Source: 73-13 sp035556075 (GTDB taxonomy: Bacteria; Actinomycetota; Actinomycetes; Actinomycetales; Microbacteriaceae). From it: a stretch of DNA of 64,000 nucleotides. Below, piece after piece: positions 51,599 to 61,255 of this stretch (within the stretch, counting starts at the first letter, position 1; every line of letters begins with the position of its first letter). A program made the translations under genes and the position numbers. Location: positions 54,884 through 118,883 of the forward strand of contig DATMFQ010000030.1 in the NCBI GenBank assembly GCA_035556075.1. Direction: 5' to 3'. The notes beneath the pieces are model-generated. The model was not told the DNA's origin. It did not search any database and was given only the letters and a program-made list of their open reading frames with translations.

Positions 51599-52888
51599 TC
51601 AGTGCCCCGGGGCGGCCGTGCGACCGAGCCAGCGCATCGCCGCGAGCGCGCCGACGCTCACCACGGCGGCGGCGACGCCGAGCCCCGCATAGCCGACGGT
51701 GGCGAGCGCGACCCCGGCGAGCAGCCCGCCTCCTGCCCCCGCGAGGCTCATGAGCGTGTCGGAGACGCCCTGCGCGGCGACCCGCTCGTGCACGGCCGTC
51801 GCCGCGACGATCATCGCGGAGCTCGCGACGCTCGCCGCCGACCAACCGAGGCCGAGCAGGATGAGGCCGAGGATCGTCACCCAGTGCTGGGCGCCGCTGT
51901 AGCCGGAGACGATGACGGCGACGACGAGGACGACGAGTCCCGACGCGGCGACCCGGCGACCGCCGTACCGGTCGGTCAGCACGCCCATAACCGGGGACAG
52001 GGCGAACATGCCCGCGACGTGCAGACTCACCGTCACGCCGACGATGACGATGGAGGCGCCATGGCCCGTGAGGTGCACGGGCGTCACCGACATGACCCCG
52101 ACCATGACGGCGTGGGCCACGACGAGCCCGATGATGCCGATGCGAGTGTCGACGTGCGCGCCGAGCGCCCGCAAGCCGTCGCGGAATCCGGCGTGGGCGA
52201 CCGGGCCCTGCGGCGCGCGCTCGGCGGCGACGACCTCCGGCGCACCGGGCAGCTGTGCCCGACCAGTGAGCACGAGGTACGGGTCCGGCCGCACGCCGAA
52301 CCAGATGATGAGCATCCCCGCGAGCATGCCGACGGTCGTGATGAGGAAGACGCCCGCGAGTCCGGGGACGCCGAATGCTGGGGCGATCAGCTCACCGACT
52401 CCGAGCAGGTTCGGCCCCGCGACCGAACCGACCGTGCTCATCCACACGACGAGCGAGAGGTCGCGGGCCTGCCGATGCTCGGCACTGAGGTCGGTCGCGG
52501 CGAAGCGCGCCTGGAGATTGACCGCGGTGCCGAAGCCGATGAGCACCCCGGCGGCGATGAGCAGCCAGAAGGACGCAAGCACGGCGGCGATGATGATGCC
52601 GATCGCCCCGAGCGCCGCCACGAGCAGACCCAGCGCGAGGGACACGCGGCGCCCGCGACGCATGGCCAGGCGCATGAGCACCGCGGAGGCGATCGCGGCG
52701 CCGAGCGTCATCGTGGTCGTGACCGAGCCGGCGAGCGCGTCGGAGCCGGAGAGCTCGACCGCCAAGAGTGCGCCCGTCGACACCACTGCGCCAGTGCCGA
52801 TCCCGCTGACGATCTGCGCGAGGGAGATGATGAGCAGCGTGCGGCGCTGCAGGCGCTGTCTCGCGTCGGGAACGACGGCCGTGGTCAC
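51599..52888 (-). CDS. MFS transporter
   Basis: A 429-residue major facilitator with about twelve hydrophobic segments. LMRLAMRRGRRVSLALG is the motif A-like loop between segments 2 and 3, and VMGVLTDRYGGRRVAASG the matching loop in the second half. The substrate is unknown; drug or metabolite export is most common for this type. The GTG start is 7 bases from TAGAGT (52896-52901, minus strand), suggesting a leaderless mRNA. Confidence 0.88.
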   Translation of the reverse strand: MTTAVVPDARQRLQRRTLLIISLAQIVSGIGTGAVVSTGALLAVELSGSDALAGSVTTTMTLGAAIASAVLMRLAMRRGRRVSLALGLLVAALGAIGIIIAAVLASFWLLIAAGVLIGFGTAVNLQARFAATDLSAEHRQARDLSLVVWMSTVGSVAGPNLLGVGELIAPAFGVPGLAGVFLITTVGMLAGMLIIWFGVRPDPYLVLTGRAQLPGAPEVVAAERAPQGPVAHAGFRDGLRALGAHVDTRIGIIGLVVAHAVMVGVMSVTPVHLTGHGASIVIVGVTVSLHVAGMFALSPVMGVLTDRYGGRRVAASGLVVLVVAVIVSGYSGAQHWVTILGLILLGLGWSAASVASSAMIVAATAVHERVAAQGVSDTLMSLAGAGGGLLAGVALATVGYAGLGVAAAVVSVGALAAMRWLGRTAAPGH

Positions 52889-52930
52889 CCGAGCGACTCT
52901 AGCCCCTGGCGCCGGGCTGGCCGGACCGCC

Positions 52931-55171
52931 TCAGCGACTGGGGCGCAGTCGCTGGATGCGGAGGCTGTTGTAGACGACGAGCACGGATGAGAGCGACATC
53001 GCCGCGGCCGCGATCAGCGGGTTGAGGAAGCCGGCGGCGGCGATGGGGATCGCCGCGATGTTGTAGCCGAATGCCCAGCCGAGATTCGTCTTGATCGTCC
53101 ACAGCGTGCGGCGGGCGAGCCGGATGGCGTCCGGGACCGTCATGAGGTCGTCACGGACCAGGATGATGTCGGCGGCCTTGAGCGCGATATCGGTCCCGGT
53201 GACGATCGCGAGGCCGAGATCGGCGGTCGCCAGCGCAACGGAGTCGTTGATGCCGTCGCCGACCATCGCGACCTTGTCCCCTCGCGCCTGCAACTCGCGG
53301 ATGAGGTCGGCCTTGCCCGCCGGGAGGACCCCGGCGTGGACACGGTCGATGCCGAGCGCCTCGCCGACCCGGGCGCCCGCGGCAGGAGCGTCCCCAGTGA
53401 GCAGCACGGTCGTCAGTCCCTGCCGCTGCAGCGCCGCGATCGCGCGAGGCGCGTCAGGTCGGATCTGGTCGCCGAGGGCAAGCACGCCGATGACATCGTC
53501 GGCGCGGGCGACGAGCACCGTGGTGTGGCCGTGCTCTGCCGCGCGCGCAAGCGCCTCGCGCGCGACCGGGGGGACCGGGATGCCACGCGAGTCGATGAGG
53601 GTGGGGCTGCCGATGACCAGCTCCTGGCCGCCGACGGTGGCGGCCGCGCCGAGCCCGGGGAGCGTGCGGAACGCCTCGGCCGTCGGGATGTCAACGATCT
53701 GCGCCGCCGCGGCCCGCTCGATCGCGCGGGCGATCGGATGCTCGGAGCCGCGCTCGACCGCGGCAGCAAGGCGCAGCAGCTCGTGCTCGGCCACGCCGAC
53801 CGCGGTGACGGTTTCTACGACCAGCTGACCGGTCGTCAACGTGCCGGTCTTATCGAGCACGACCGTGGTGATCCCGCCGGAGGCCTCGAGGGCGTCATGC
53901 CCCTTGATGAGGATGCCGAGCGTGGCGCCGCGGCCGATGCCGACCATGAGCGCGGTCGGGGTCGCCAACCCAAGGGCGCACGGGCAGGCGATGATGAGCA
54001 CGCTGATGCCGATGCCGAAGGCCTGCTGCGGCGGGGTGCCCCCGAGCGCCCAGGCGAGGCCCACGAGGAGTGCGAGGACGACGACGCTGGGGACGAACCA
54101 CGTGATGATCCGGTCGACGAGCGCCTGGACGCGGGCCTTGCGCGCCTGCGCCTGCTCGGTGAGGGCCGCCATCTGGGCCAGCTGGCTGTTCGCGCCGACC
54201 GAGGTCGTGCGCACCTCGAGCCGCCCGTCGGTGCTGATGGTGCCGCCCACGACCGAGGTGCCGGCGATGGCCTCGACGGGGACCGGCTCACCGGTCATCA
54301 TGCTCGCGTCGATCGCCGCGGCCCCGGCCACGATCTCGCCGTCCGCCGCGATGGTCTCCCCCGGGAGCACGACGAAGACGTCACCGACCCGGAGCTCGCT
54401 GACCGGCTCGATGCGCTCGACGCCGTCGCGCAGCACGCGGACCTCGGTCGCGGCCAGTGCGCTGAGCGCGCCGAGCACGTCTCCGGCCTTGCGGCGGGAT
54501 CGGGTCTCGAAGTAGCGGCCGGCGAGCTGGAAGGTGGTCATTCCGGCGGCGACATCCAGGTAGATCGAGTCGGCGCCGGCCGGGGTGACGCCGAAGCCGA
54601 GCCAGTATCCAGCCTCCGTGGCTCCGCCGACGCCAAACAGCAGGGTCGCGACCGCCCAGCCGAACGACGCCGTGATCCCGAGCGAGACAAGGGTGTCCAT
54701 GCTCACGGCGCCGTGGCGGAGGTTGCGGATCGTCGCCCGGTGGAAGGGCCAGGCCGCCCAGGTGACGATCGGCAGCGCGAGCAGGATGCAGACCCATTCC
54801 CAGCCGGGGAATCGCCAGCCGGGGACGAGCGCCAGCACGATCGTGATGTCCATCAGCGGGACGGTCAATAGCGCCGCGAGCACGAGCCGACGCCGCAACG
54901 TCGTGATCCGGGTCTCCGTGGCCCGCTTTGACCATGGGTCGTCGGCGCCTTCCCGCAGGTGTGCGCCGTATCCAGCCCGCTCGACCTGGTGGATGAGCTC
55001 CTCCGCGGCGACGGTACCGCTGATGACCGCACGCTCGGTGGCATAATTCACGCTGGCCGTCACGCCGTCGAGCTTGCCGAGCGCGCGCTCGACACGGCCC
55101 GCGCAGGCGGCACAGGTCATGCCCGAGATGTCGAGCTCGATCACCTCGGCAGTGGACTGGGTCAGCGTCAT
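52931..55171 (-). CDS. copA: Copper-exporting P1B-type ATPase
   Basis: A 746-residue heavy-metal ATPase. One N-terminal metal-binding domain carries GMTCAACAGR (C20, C23). The membrane metal site is IACPCALGLATPTALM, the phosphorylated aspartate is in LDKTGTLTTGQL, and the HP motif is in GSEHPIARAIE. The CPC motif with this arrangement is that of Cu(I) exporters (CopA/CtpV). It is translated with the CopD-CtaG fusion (ATGA overlap) from the promoter carrying the BlaI/CopY-type operators at 57298 and 57345. Confidence 0.93.
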   Translation of the reverse strand: MTLTQSTAEVIELDISGMTCAACAGRVERALGKLDGVTASVNYATERAVISGTVAAEELIHQVERAGYGAHLREGADDPWSKRATETRITTLRRRLVLAALLTVPLMDITIVLALVPGWRFPGWEWVCILLALPIVTWAAWPFHRATIRNLRHGAVSMDTLVSLGITASFGWAVATLLFGVGGATEAGYWLGFGVTPAGADSIYLDVAAGMTTFQLAGRYFETRSRRKAGDVLGALSALAATEVRVLRDGVERIEPVSELRVGDVFVVLPGETIAADGEIVAGAAAIDASMMTGEPVPVEAIAGTSVVGGTISTDGRLEVRTTSVGANSQLAQMAALTEQAQARKARVQALVDRIITWFVPSVVVLALLVGLAWALGGTPPQQAFGIGISVLIIACPCALGLATPTALMVGIGRGATLGILIKGHDALEASGGITTVVLDKTGTLTTGQLVVETVTAVGVAEHELLRLAAAVERGSEHPIARAIERAAAAQIVDIPTAEAFRTLPGLGAAATVGGQELVIGSPTLIDSRGIPVPPVAREALARAAEHGHTTVLVARADDVIGVLALGDQIRPDAPRAIAALQRQGLTTVLLTGDAPAAGARVGEALGIDRVHAGVLPAGKADLIRELQARGDKVAMVGDGINDSVALATADLGLAIVTGTDIALKAADIILVRDDLMTVPDAIRLARRTLWTIKTNLGWAFGYNIAAIPIAAAGFLNPLIAAAAMSLSSVLVVYNSLRIQRLRPSR

Positions 55172-57213
55172 GACTCGGGTTCCTTCTCCTCAGGCGACTC
55201 GCTGCGCAGACCGGCGGCTGGGCGCTCGGCGAGGCGGGCGAGCATCCGGTTGTAGGCGTCGAACTCGTCGTCGCGTCCGGTGTCGAGGTGCCGGTCCTTG
55301 CGACCGGCTTCCTTCGCGTCCTGTCGCCCCCACTGGATGGCCAGGATGGCGATGACGATCATCAGCGGGATCTCGCCGCCGGCCCAGGCGACACCGCCGC
55401 CCAGATACTGCTGCGCGGCCAGGTCCGCCCAGGGCAGGTCGAGGTACCGGTAGAACTGCTCGGCGATGAGCACCGAGCTGGTCATCAGGATGACGCCGAA
55501 GAACGCGTGGAAGGGCATCGCGGCGAGGACGTACCCGAGCTTGCCGATGTGCGGCAGTGGCCGGGGCGGGCGGTCGACGCCGATGATGAGCCCGTAATAG
55601 AGGTAGCCGACGATGAGGAAGTGCACATTCATGAACTGATGTGCCCAATGGAACCGCATGGCCTCGCCGAAGAGCCCGGTCAGGTAAAGCCCGTAGTAGG
55701 AGCCGATGAAGGCGACGAAGACGACGAGCGGGTTGTAGACCACCCGGAGCACGCGCCAGTGGAGCACCCAGGTGATCCAGTCGTGCGGTCCGGCAGTCCG
55801 GTCGTGGCCGGCGCGGGCCGCGCGCAGCAGCAACGTGATGATGCCGCCGAGGACGAGCAGGCCGGGCGCGAGCATGCTGAGGCTCATGTGCACGATCATG
55901 TGCACGCCGAAGTCCGGCGCGGAGTACTTGCCGAAGCCGGAACTGGTCACGAACACGACGATGGCCCAGCCCAGCAGCCAGGCGAGGGTGCGGCCTCGTG
56001 GCCAGGTATCCCCGCGTCGGCGAAGGATACCGACGGCGACCAGGTAGACGGTGACGGCAGCGACGGCAATCCCGATGAAGAGCAGGTTCGGCCGCCACAT
56101 GGTGAACAGCACCGGGATCGTCGGTGCCTCGGCCACCTCGAAGCCCATGAACACCTGGGAGATGCTGGTGGGCACGAAGTACTGCGGCGGCGGGATGCGG
56201 GTCATCGCGATCCCGATGCCCACCCAGGCGGCGATCGCGATCGTCGCGGTCGTCAGCAGCCGGGCGATCCGGCGATCGCTGAGCCTCCCGTGCCGCCATC
56301 CGATCCCGGCCACGACGGCGACCGCGAGCAAGACGGCGAGCACGAGCCATCGGGCGAGCAGCTGCCAGCCGGTGACGGACTCGAGCAGCCCGGTCCCTGC
56401 CAGCTTGAACCACACGATGACGGCGTCAGTGACGACGATCACGGGGAGGGCGACCGCGACCACCAGGAGGAGTCGCCGCAGGGAGGCGGCCGGCAGGGAG
56501 CGGCCCGTGGCGACTCGCAGCGTCGCGACGACGATGACCCCGAAGCCGACGGTGGCCGCGAGGGTCTGGAAGATCGCGGCGTCGCTGCCGTAGTCGTGGT
56601 CCGGCCCGACGAGCACTTGCCCGACGACGACGGGCGCGAGCACGCCGAAGGCGCTCGCCCACAGCGGGAGCAGCAGCCCGGTCCAGCGGAGCGCGAACCA
56701 GGCGGCGACGCAGGCAATGAGGGCCGCGGCGAAGGTCACCAGCCACGCGGCGGGGAATGCGCTGGCCTGCGCGAGGTAGCCGAGGGCGCCCAGCTCGGTG
56801 AGCCGCGCCAGCGGCACGCCGTTTGCGTCGGCAGCGATGACGACGACCAGACCGGCTGTGCTGAGGACCCACGCCGACGATGCCCACCGCAGCAGGCGCA
56901 GCTCAATCCCATCGTGGAGCACGCGCGCGGCGCTCGGCGCGGCGTCGCGCAGGAAGAGCAGCCAGATGAGCGCGCCGACCGTGACGAATCCGGATGACTC
57001 CGCCACGACGCGAAGCACGGTCGCAGCAACGGCGACGTCCATGCCCGGGAAGCCTCGGAGCAGTCGCTCGTACGGCGCGGCGCCGGCGGCGATCGTGGTG
57101 GCGAGGGGGACGGCGAGCGCGAGCCCGGCCGCGACGAGCCACCACGCCGCGCGACGCGGGGTCAGCGGTGCGTCGACCGCCTCAGCGGGCACCGCGGCGT
57201 CCACCGTGCTCAC
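55168..57213 (-). CDS. CopD-CtaG fusion membrane protein (copper import / cytochrome oxidase copper delivery)
   Basis: A 681-residue membrane protein with about fifteen hydrophobic segments. The N-terminal half (to about 350) resembles CopD copper-uptake proteins; the C-terminal half (about 390-640) is a CtaG/caa3-type assembly domain with FGVHMIVHMSLSMLAPGLLVLG, FHWAHQFMNVHFLIVGYLYY and MPFHAFFGVILM, where His and Met residues could bind copper. It probably moves copper across the membrane or into cytochrome oxidase. The GTG start is at 57213. Its gene precedes and overlaps copA. Confidence 0.88.
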   Translation of the reverse strand: MSTVDAAVPAEAVDAPLTPRRAAWWLVAAGLALAVPLATTIAAGAAPYERLLRGFPGMDVAVAATVLRVVAESSGFVTVGALIWLLFLRDAAPSAARVLHDGIELRLLRWASSAWVLSTAGLVVVIAADANGVPLARLTELGALGYLAQASAFPAAWLVTFAAALIACVAAWFALRWTGLLLPLWASAFGVLAPVVVGQVLVGPDHDYGSDAAIFQTLAATVGFGVIVVATLRVATGRSLPAASLRRLLLVVAVALPVIVVTDAVIVWFKLAGTGLLESVTGWQLLARWLVLAVLLAVAVVAGIGWRHGRLSDRRIARLLTTATIAIAAWVGIGIAMTRIPPPQYFVPTSISQVFMGFEVAEAPTIPVLFTMWRPNLLFIGIAVAAVTVYLVAVGILRRRGDTWPRGRTLAWLLGWAIVVFVTSSGFGKYSAPDFGVHMIVHMSLSMLAPGLLVLGGIITLLLRAARAGHDRTAGPHDWITWVLHWRVLRVVYNPLVVFVAFIGSYYGLYLTGLFGEAMRFHWAHQFMNVHFLIVGYLYYGLIIGVDRPPRPLPHIGKLGYVLAAMPFHAFFGVILMTSSVLIAEQFYRYLDLPWADLAAQQYLGGGVAWAGGEIPLMIVIAILAIQWGRQDAKEAGRKDRHLDTGRDDEFDAYNRMLARLAERPAAGLRSESPEEKEPES

Positions 57214-57297
57214 GCATGGTCCCCAGTCGCCCCGCCGAGCAGCTCGAGCTCGCTCATCGCTGTGCTCACCCTTCCGACGAGATCCCAACCGAAATAA

Positions 57298-57314
57298 CTC
57301 TACATGATGTCGTT
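57298..57314. promoter_or_regulatory. BlaI/CopY-type operator, divergent copper promoter (site A)
   Basis: CTCTAC-ATGAT-GTCGTT matches the left arm of the CTCTAC-N5-GTRGAG pattern found at 57345 (reverse strand) and 61668; the right arm is weak. It lies upstream of the CopD-CtaG/CopA operon. Confidence 0.5.
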
Positions 57315-57344
57315 GTGTCCGAATCGCGCGGATCCCGCTACAGT

Positions 57345-57361
57345 TACTACTTGTTGTAGAG
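57345..57361. promoter_or_regulatory. BlaI/CopY-type operator, divergent copper promoter (site B)
   Basis: TACTAC-TTGTT-GTAGAG: read on the minus strand it is CTCTAC-AACAA-GTAGTA, close to site C at 61668. It ends 15 bases before the DUF5134 start, where a bound repressor would block that operon. Confidence 0.65.
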
Positions 57362-57376
57362 ATATGGCGGTATTCG

Positions 57377-57970
57377 ATGGTCTCCGATCCAGCGCTCCAG
57401 TGGCTGCTGACGATCGCGTTCAGCGCGACCGGACTGTACGCGGCCGTCCGGGTCGCGGTGGACCGCGCGCCGCTGCTCGTCGTCGGCCACGCGCTGCACC
57501 TGGCGATGAGCGCCGGGATGGTCGCGATGTGCTGGCCCTGGTGGGCGGCGATCCCGGCGGCCCCCCAGTTGGCGGTCTTCGGTGCCGCCGGCACGTGGTT
57601 CGCCGGTCTGATCGCCCTGCAGCTCGCCCGGCGCGTGCCGCGTGCCGCGGTCGGCGGGCACAGCCCCTGGCATCAAGCGGCGCACGCCATCATGATGCTC
57701 GGGATGGTCTGGATGACCGCGAGCATGGGCGTCGGTCAGGAGCCGGGCGACCACGGACACCACCACGGCGGTGCGCTGGCGCTCTGGGCCTCGCTCAGCG
57801 GCGTCGCCCTCACCGCAGCCTTACTGGTGGCCGGCGTGCTCTTCCTCGTCGAGCTCGTCGTCGGCCTCCGCGGCCGCAGGACCTGGCTCGGGCACACCGG
57901 CGACGTCGCGGCCGGCACGGTGATGAGTTTCGGCATGGCGGCCATGTGCTGGCCGATGATCACCGGCTGA
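57377..57970 (+). CDS. DUF5134 membrane protein (copper locus)
   Basis: A 197-residue protein with about six hydrophobic segments, a conserved HALHLAMSAGMVAMCWPW motif and a His-rich loop GDHGHHHGG (about 116-124) that could bind metal. DUF5134 genes usually neighbour copper-handling genes in actinobacteria, as here. The biochemical role is unknown. It is the first gene of the operon with YcnI and CopC-CopD and lies immediately downstream of operator site B. Confidence 0.85.
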   Translation: MVSDPALQWLLTIAFSATGLYAAVRVAVDRAPLLVVGHALHLAMSAGMVAMCWPWWAAIPAAPQLAVFGAAGTWFAGLIALQLARRVPRAAVGGHSPWHQAAHAIMMLGMVWMTASMGVGQEPGDHGHHHGGALALWASLSGVALTAALLVAGVLFLVELVVGLRGRRTWLGHTGDVAAGTVMSFGMAAMCWPMITG

Positions 57971-58038
57971 CCTGACTGCACCACCCCATGGACACCCACC
58001 GACCAGGATGGGCCCGAGAGAGAAGAAAAGAGAAGCAC

Positions 58039-58710
58039 ATGCACGCACGCACCGCACGCCCCGCACGCACCGTCGCGATCGGCGGCACCGCGCTGCTCGG
58101 AGCGATCGCCCTCGCCCTCGGTGGCGCGACCGCGGCGAGCGCCCATGTCTCGATCGCCGAGGACAGCGTCGAGGCCGGCGCCTACGCGATTCTGACCCTC
58201 GGCGTCCCGCACGGGTGCGGCGACTCCCCCACCACCGAGGTCGCCATTCAGATCCCCGAGGGCATCAACGCCGTCACCCCGACTCGCAACGCGTTCTACA
58301 CCGTCGAGAAGGTCCTGGAGGAGCTCGCCGAGCCGATCACGGACGGCCACGGCAACGAGGTCACCCAGCGCGTGTCCCAGGTCGTCTACACCGCGATGAC
58401 GCCGCTGCCGAGCGACCAGCGCGACGCCTTCGAACTCTCACTGCAGATCCCCGCCGACGCCGCCGGCCAGACGCTCTACTTCCCCACGCTCCAGACGTGC
58501 GAGCAGGGCGAGACCGCCTGGGTGCAGATCCCCGCCGACGGGCAGGATGCGCACGAGTTGGACGCCCCCGCGCCCGCGATCGCGGTCACCGCCGCCGGCC
58601 ACGAGCAGGACGTGCCCGCCGTCGCGCTCCTGATCAGTGCGCTCGCGCTCGGCGCGCTGGGCCTCATCACGGGCGTGGTCGCGCTGCTCCGCGGGCGCAA
58701 GCGGGCATGA
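58039..58710 (+). CDS. YcnI family copper-binding protein (DUF1775)
   Basis: A 223-residue exported protein: signal peptide ending ASA before H, so the mature chain starts HVSIAED and the N-terminal histidine can bind Cu(II), as described for YcnI proteins. After the globular domain a C-terminal membrane segment (about 193-217) and basic tail anchor it outside the cell. The ATG at 58039 is preceded by AGAGAAG. It is probably a copper metallochaperone for the CopC-CopD fusion encoded next, whose start overlaps its stop. Confidence 0.88.
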   Translation: MHARTARPARTVAIGGTALLGAIALALGGATAASAHVSIAEDSVEAGAYAILTLGVPHGCGDSPTTEVAIQIPEGINAVTPTRNAFYTVEKVLEELAEPITDGHGNEVTQRVSQVVYTAMTPLPSDQRDAFELSLQIPADAAGQTLYFPTLQTCEQGETAWVQIPADGQDAHELDAPAPAIAVTAAGHEQDVPAVALLISALALGALGLITGVVALLRGRKRA

Positions 58711-60437
58711 GCCCGGTCGTCGTCGGGGGGCGGCCAACCGACCGTCGACGCGCCGCGCGCATCGCGCGCATCGCGCTGCTGGCGCTGCTCCTCGGCGGCC
58801 TGCTCGGGGTCGGGGTCGGCGCACTTCCCGCGTCGGCCCACGCCGAGCTGCTTGAGACGACGCCCGAGGACGGTGCCGTGCTCGAGACAGCGCCGATGAA
58901 TGCGGAACTGCGGTTCAGCGAGCACGTGCAACTCGTCGACGGCGCCATCCGCCTCTTCCCCGGCGACGACGACCCCGAGACGCTGCGGGCGCACGTCGTC
59001 GACACGACGGTCGTGGTCGAACTGCCCGCGGCACTCCGCGACGGCGCCTATGCCCTCAGCTACCGGGTGGTGTCCGCCGACGGGCATCCCGTGGGCGGCG
59101 CCATCACCTTCCAGATCGGCGAGGGCGCCTACCCGGCGCCGAGCGTCACCACCGCGGCCACGGATCCGGCGGCGACCGAGACCATCGTCGTGGCGCTGAC
59201 GGCGCTCCAGTACCTCGGACTACTGCTGCTGGCGGGGCTGCTCTTCTTCGACCGGATCGTGCTGCGCACCACCGGCCCGGCCGATGTGGGCACCCGCCGC
59301 ATCCTCCGCATCGCGGCGGGGGTCGCAGTCAGCGCTTCCCTCGTCCTCATCCCCGCGGCCGCGGTGCGGGTGACCGGTCGGGAGTTCATCGGCGTGCGCC
59401 CCGACGGCAGCCTCGACGTGCTCGCCCCGGACACCTGGGTCGACGGGCTCACCTGGCAGCCCGTGGCCGCCGCCATCGTCGTCAGTGTCGCCGGCCTCGC
59501 CGCACTCCTCGTCAGCGCGCGCGCGTCGAGCCGCGCGAGCCGCACCATGGCGACGGTGCTCGCCGCCGTCGCCGTGTCGGCCCCACTGCTCGTCGGACAC
59601 ACCCAGACGGTGCAGCCGGGCTGGCTGATGCTCGCCGCCGACCTGGGGCACCTCCTCGCCGGCGCCTTCTGGTGCGGTGGCCTGATCGGGCTGCTGCGCT
59701 TCCTCGCCGCCGCGGCACGCCGCGCGGGGGCCGAGACCCCCACCTCGCCCGAGGCGGCCGCGCGGGTCGTCGCCCGCTTCTCCCGCTTCGCCCTCGCCAG
59801 CGTGGTGCTACTCGCGCTCAGCGGCACGGTCATGGCCGTGCTCGTCGTCGGCTCCTGGGCGGCGCTGCTCGACACCGGTTATGGCCTCACCCTGCTGCTC
59901 AAACTGGGCATCGTCGCGGCCGTCATCCCCCTCGCCGCCTGGAACCGCACCCGCCTGCTGCCCCGGATCCTCCGCCACCCCACGGCGAAACTCGGGTGGG
60001 CACACCTACGCCGGATCCTCAGCTACGAAGCTGCCCTCCTCATCGCCGTCGTCGCCGTCACCGCATTCCTCAGCAATAGCAGTCCGATCGATCAGCCGAC
60101 GTCCCCGCCGCTCACCGCGAGCGCGCCACTGCAGTCCGAGTCCCAGGGGCTGACGGTCGACGGCGTGCTCAGCCCGGCCGCCACGGGCCGTAACACGCTC
60201 ACCTTCCGGCTCGAGTATGGGGGCGAGCCGCTCACCATCGAGGAGGTGCGCGTCACCGCGCGGCTGCCGGAGCAGGAGCTCGGCCCCTTCACCGCGACCC
60301 CGCGCCTCGTGGCGGCAACGGGCGAATACGAGGCGACCCTGAACCTCCCAGTGGCGGGCGAATGGCGGATCCAGATCACCGCGCGCGTCAACACCTTCAC
60401 CCAGCCGATCACGATCGTGCCGGTCACGATCCGCTGA
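58707..60437 (+). CDS. CopC-CopD fusion protein (copper acquisition)
   Basis: A 576-residue protein. After a signal segment ending ASA, residues about 42-150 form a CopC domain starting HAELLETTPEDG and containing SADGHPVGG, the two histidines that bind Cu(II). Residues about 165-450 form a CopD membrane domain with eight hydrophobic segments and GHLLAGAFWCGGL. A C-terminal external domain (about 460-576) resembles YtkA-like beta domains. It likely imports copper. The ATG overlaps the YcnI stop (ATGA). Confidence 0.9.
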   Translation: MSPVVVGGRPTDRRRAARIARIALLALLLGGLLGVGVGALPASAHAELLETTPEDGAVLETAPMNAELRFSEHVQLVDGAIRLFPGDDDPETLRAHVVDTTVVVELPAALRDGAYALSYRVVSADGHPVGGAITFQIGEGAYPAPSVTTAATDPAATETIVVALTALQYLGLLLLAGLLFFDRIVLRTTGPADVGTRRILRIAAGVAVSASLVLIPAAAVRVTGREFIGVRPDGSLDVLAPDTWVDGLTWQPVAAAIVVSVAGLAALLVSARASSRASRTMATVLAAVAVSAPLLVGHTQTVQPGWLMLAADLGHLLAGAFWCGGLIGLLRFLAAAARRAGAETPTSPEAAARVVARFSRFALASVVLLALSGTVMAVLVVGSWAALLDTGYGLTLLLKLGIVAAVIPLAAWNRTRLLPRILRHPTAKLGWAHLRRILSYEAALLIAVVAVTAFLSNSSPIDQPTSPPLTASAPLQSESQGLTVDGVLSPAATGRNTLTFRLEYGGEPLTIEEVRVTARLPEQELGPFTATPRLVAATGEYEATLNLPVAGEWRIQITARVNTFTQPITIVPVTIR

Positions 60438-60446
60438 GCGACCCCG

Positions 60447-61250
60447 TCAGAGGCGCACGGCCTCGGGCACCCTCAGGCGGTGCGTCGGCCTCCAGCGCCG
60501 CAGCGCCAGCCGCTGCGCGCGCAGCCCCATACTCACGTCGCCGGTCATCTCCGCCAGCCGGGCGAGTGCATTCGCCAGATGGACCGCACCCGCCTGTCGC
60601 GCGGCGGCATCGTCGGCCGCGAGCTCGATCAGCAGCGCCGTCGCCCGCCGCAGCGCCGACCCGGCGGGCAGCCGAGCCGGCAGACACGCCGCATTCACCT
60701 CGGCGATGCGCATCGCCCAATCGTGGCGGCCGCGCAGATGCGCCAGCTCGTGGGCGAGGACCGCCTGCAACTGCGGGGGCGTCAGCGCCGCCATCAGCCC
60801 AGTGGAGACGAGGATCATCCGCTCGGGTCGCCGCACCGCGACCGCGACCGGGACGTCCGACACGACGTGGCCAAGCACAAACCCGTGGCGCTGCTCCCGC
60901 GACGAGACCAGCGGGGTCAGGGCCTGCACCTCCGCGCGGTGGGAGCCGACGAGCGGCTCCGACACCCCGGCGACGATCGCGATCACTGCCCCGGTCGCGA
61001 CCAGGCTCAGCCAGGCGAGCACCGTCACGATGACCGGCTCCACGCCCGCCGTGTGCTCCGCCGTGAGCCCGGCGAGGATCGCCGCGAGCACCGAGCCAGC
61101 CGCGAGCGCGCACCCCACGAAGAACGCGGCGAACCACAGCGTCAGCGCGATCCGGGGGAATCGCACCTGCCAGCGACCGACCGTGAGCACGACCGGGGAG
61201 AGCAGCAGCACCACGAGCGCCGCACCGAGGCACAGCAGCATGAGCAGCAC
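60447..61250 (-). CDS. M56 family metallopeptidase (BlaR1-like, without sensor domain)
   Basis: A 267-residue membrane peptidase. Hydrophobic segments lie at about 3-23, 34-60 and 72-96; the zinc motif is HELAH (H167, E168, H171) in VLAHELAHLRGRHDW, with ELAADDAA downstream giving the third ligand. M56 enzymes of the BlaR1/MecR1 type cleave their partner repressor; this one lacks the extracellular penicillin-binding sensor domain. It lies 5 bases downstream of the BlaI-like gene in the same operon, so it may inactivate that repressor under copper stress (inference). Confidence 0.88.
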   Translation of the reverse strand: MLLMLLCLGAALVVLLLSPVVLTVGRWQVRFPRIALTLWFAAFFVGCALAAGSVLAAILAGLTAEHTAGVEPVIVTVLAWLSLVATGAVIAIVAGVSEPLVGSHRAEVQALTPLVSSREQRHGFVLGHVVSDVPVAVAVRRPERMILVSTGLMAALTPPQLQAVLAHELAHLRGRHDWAMRIAEVNAACLPARLPAGSALRRATALLIELAADDAAARQAGAVHLANALARLAEMTGDVSMGLRAQRLALRRWRPTHRLRVPEAVRL

Positions 61251-61255
61251 GGCAC

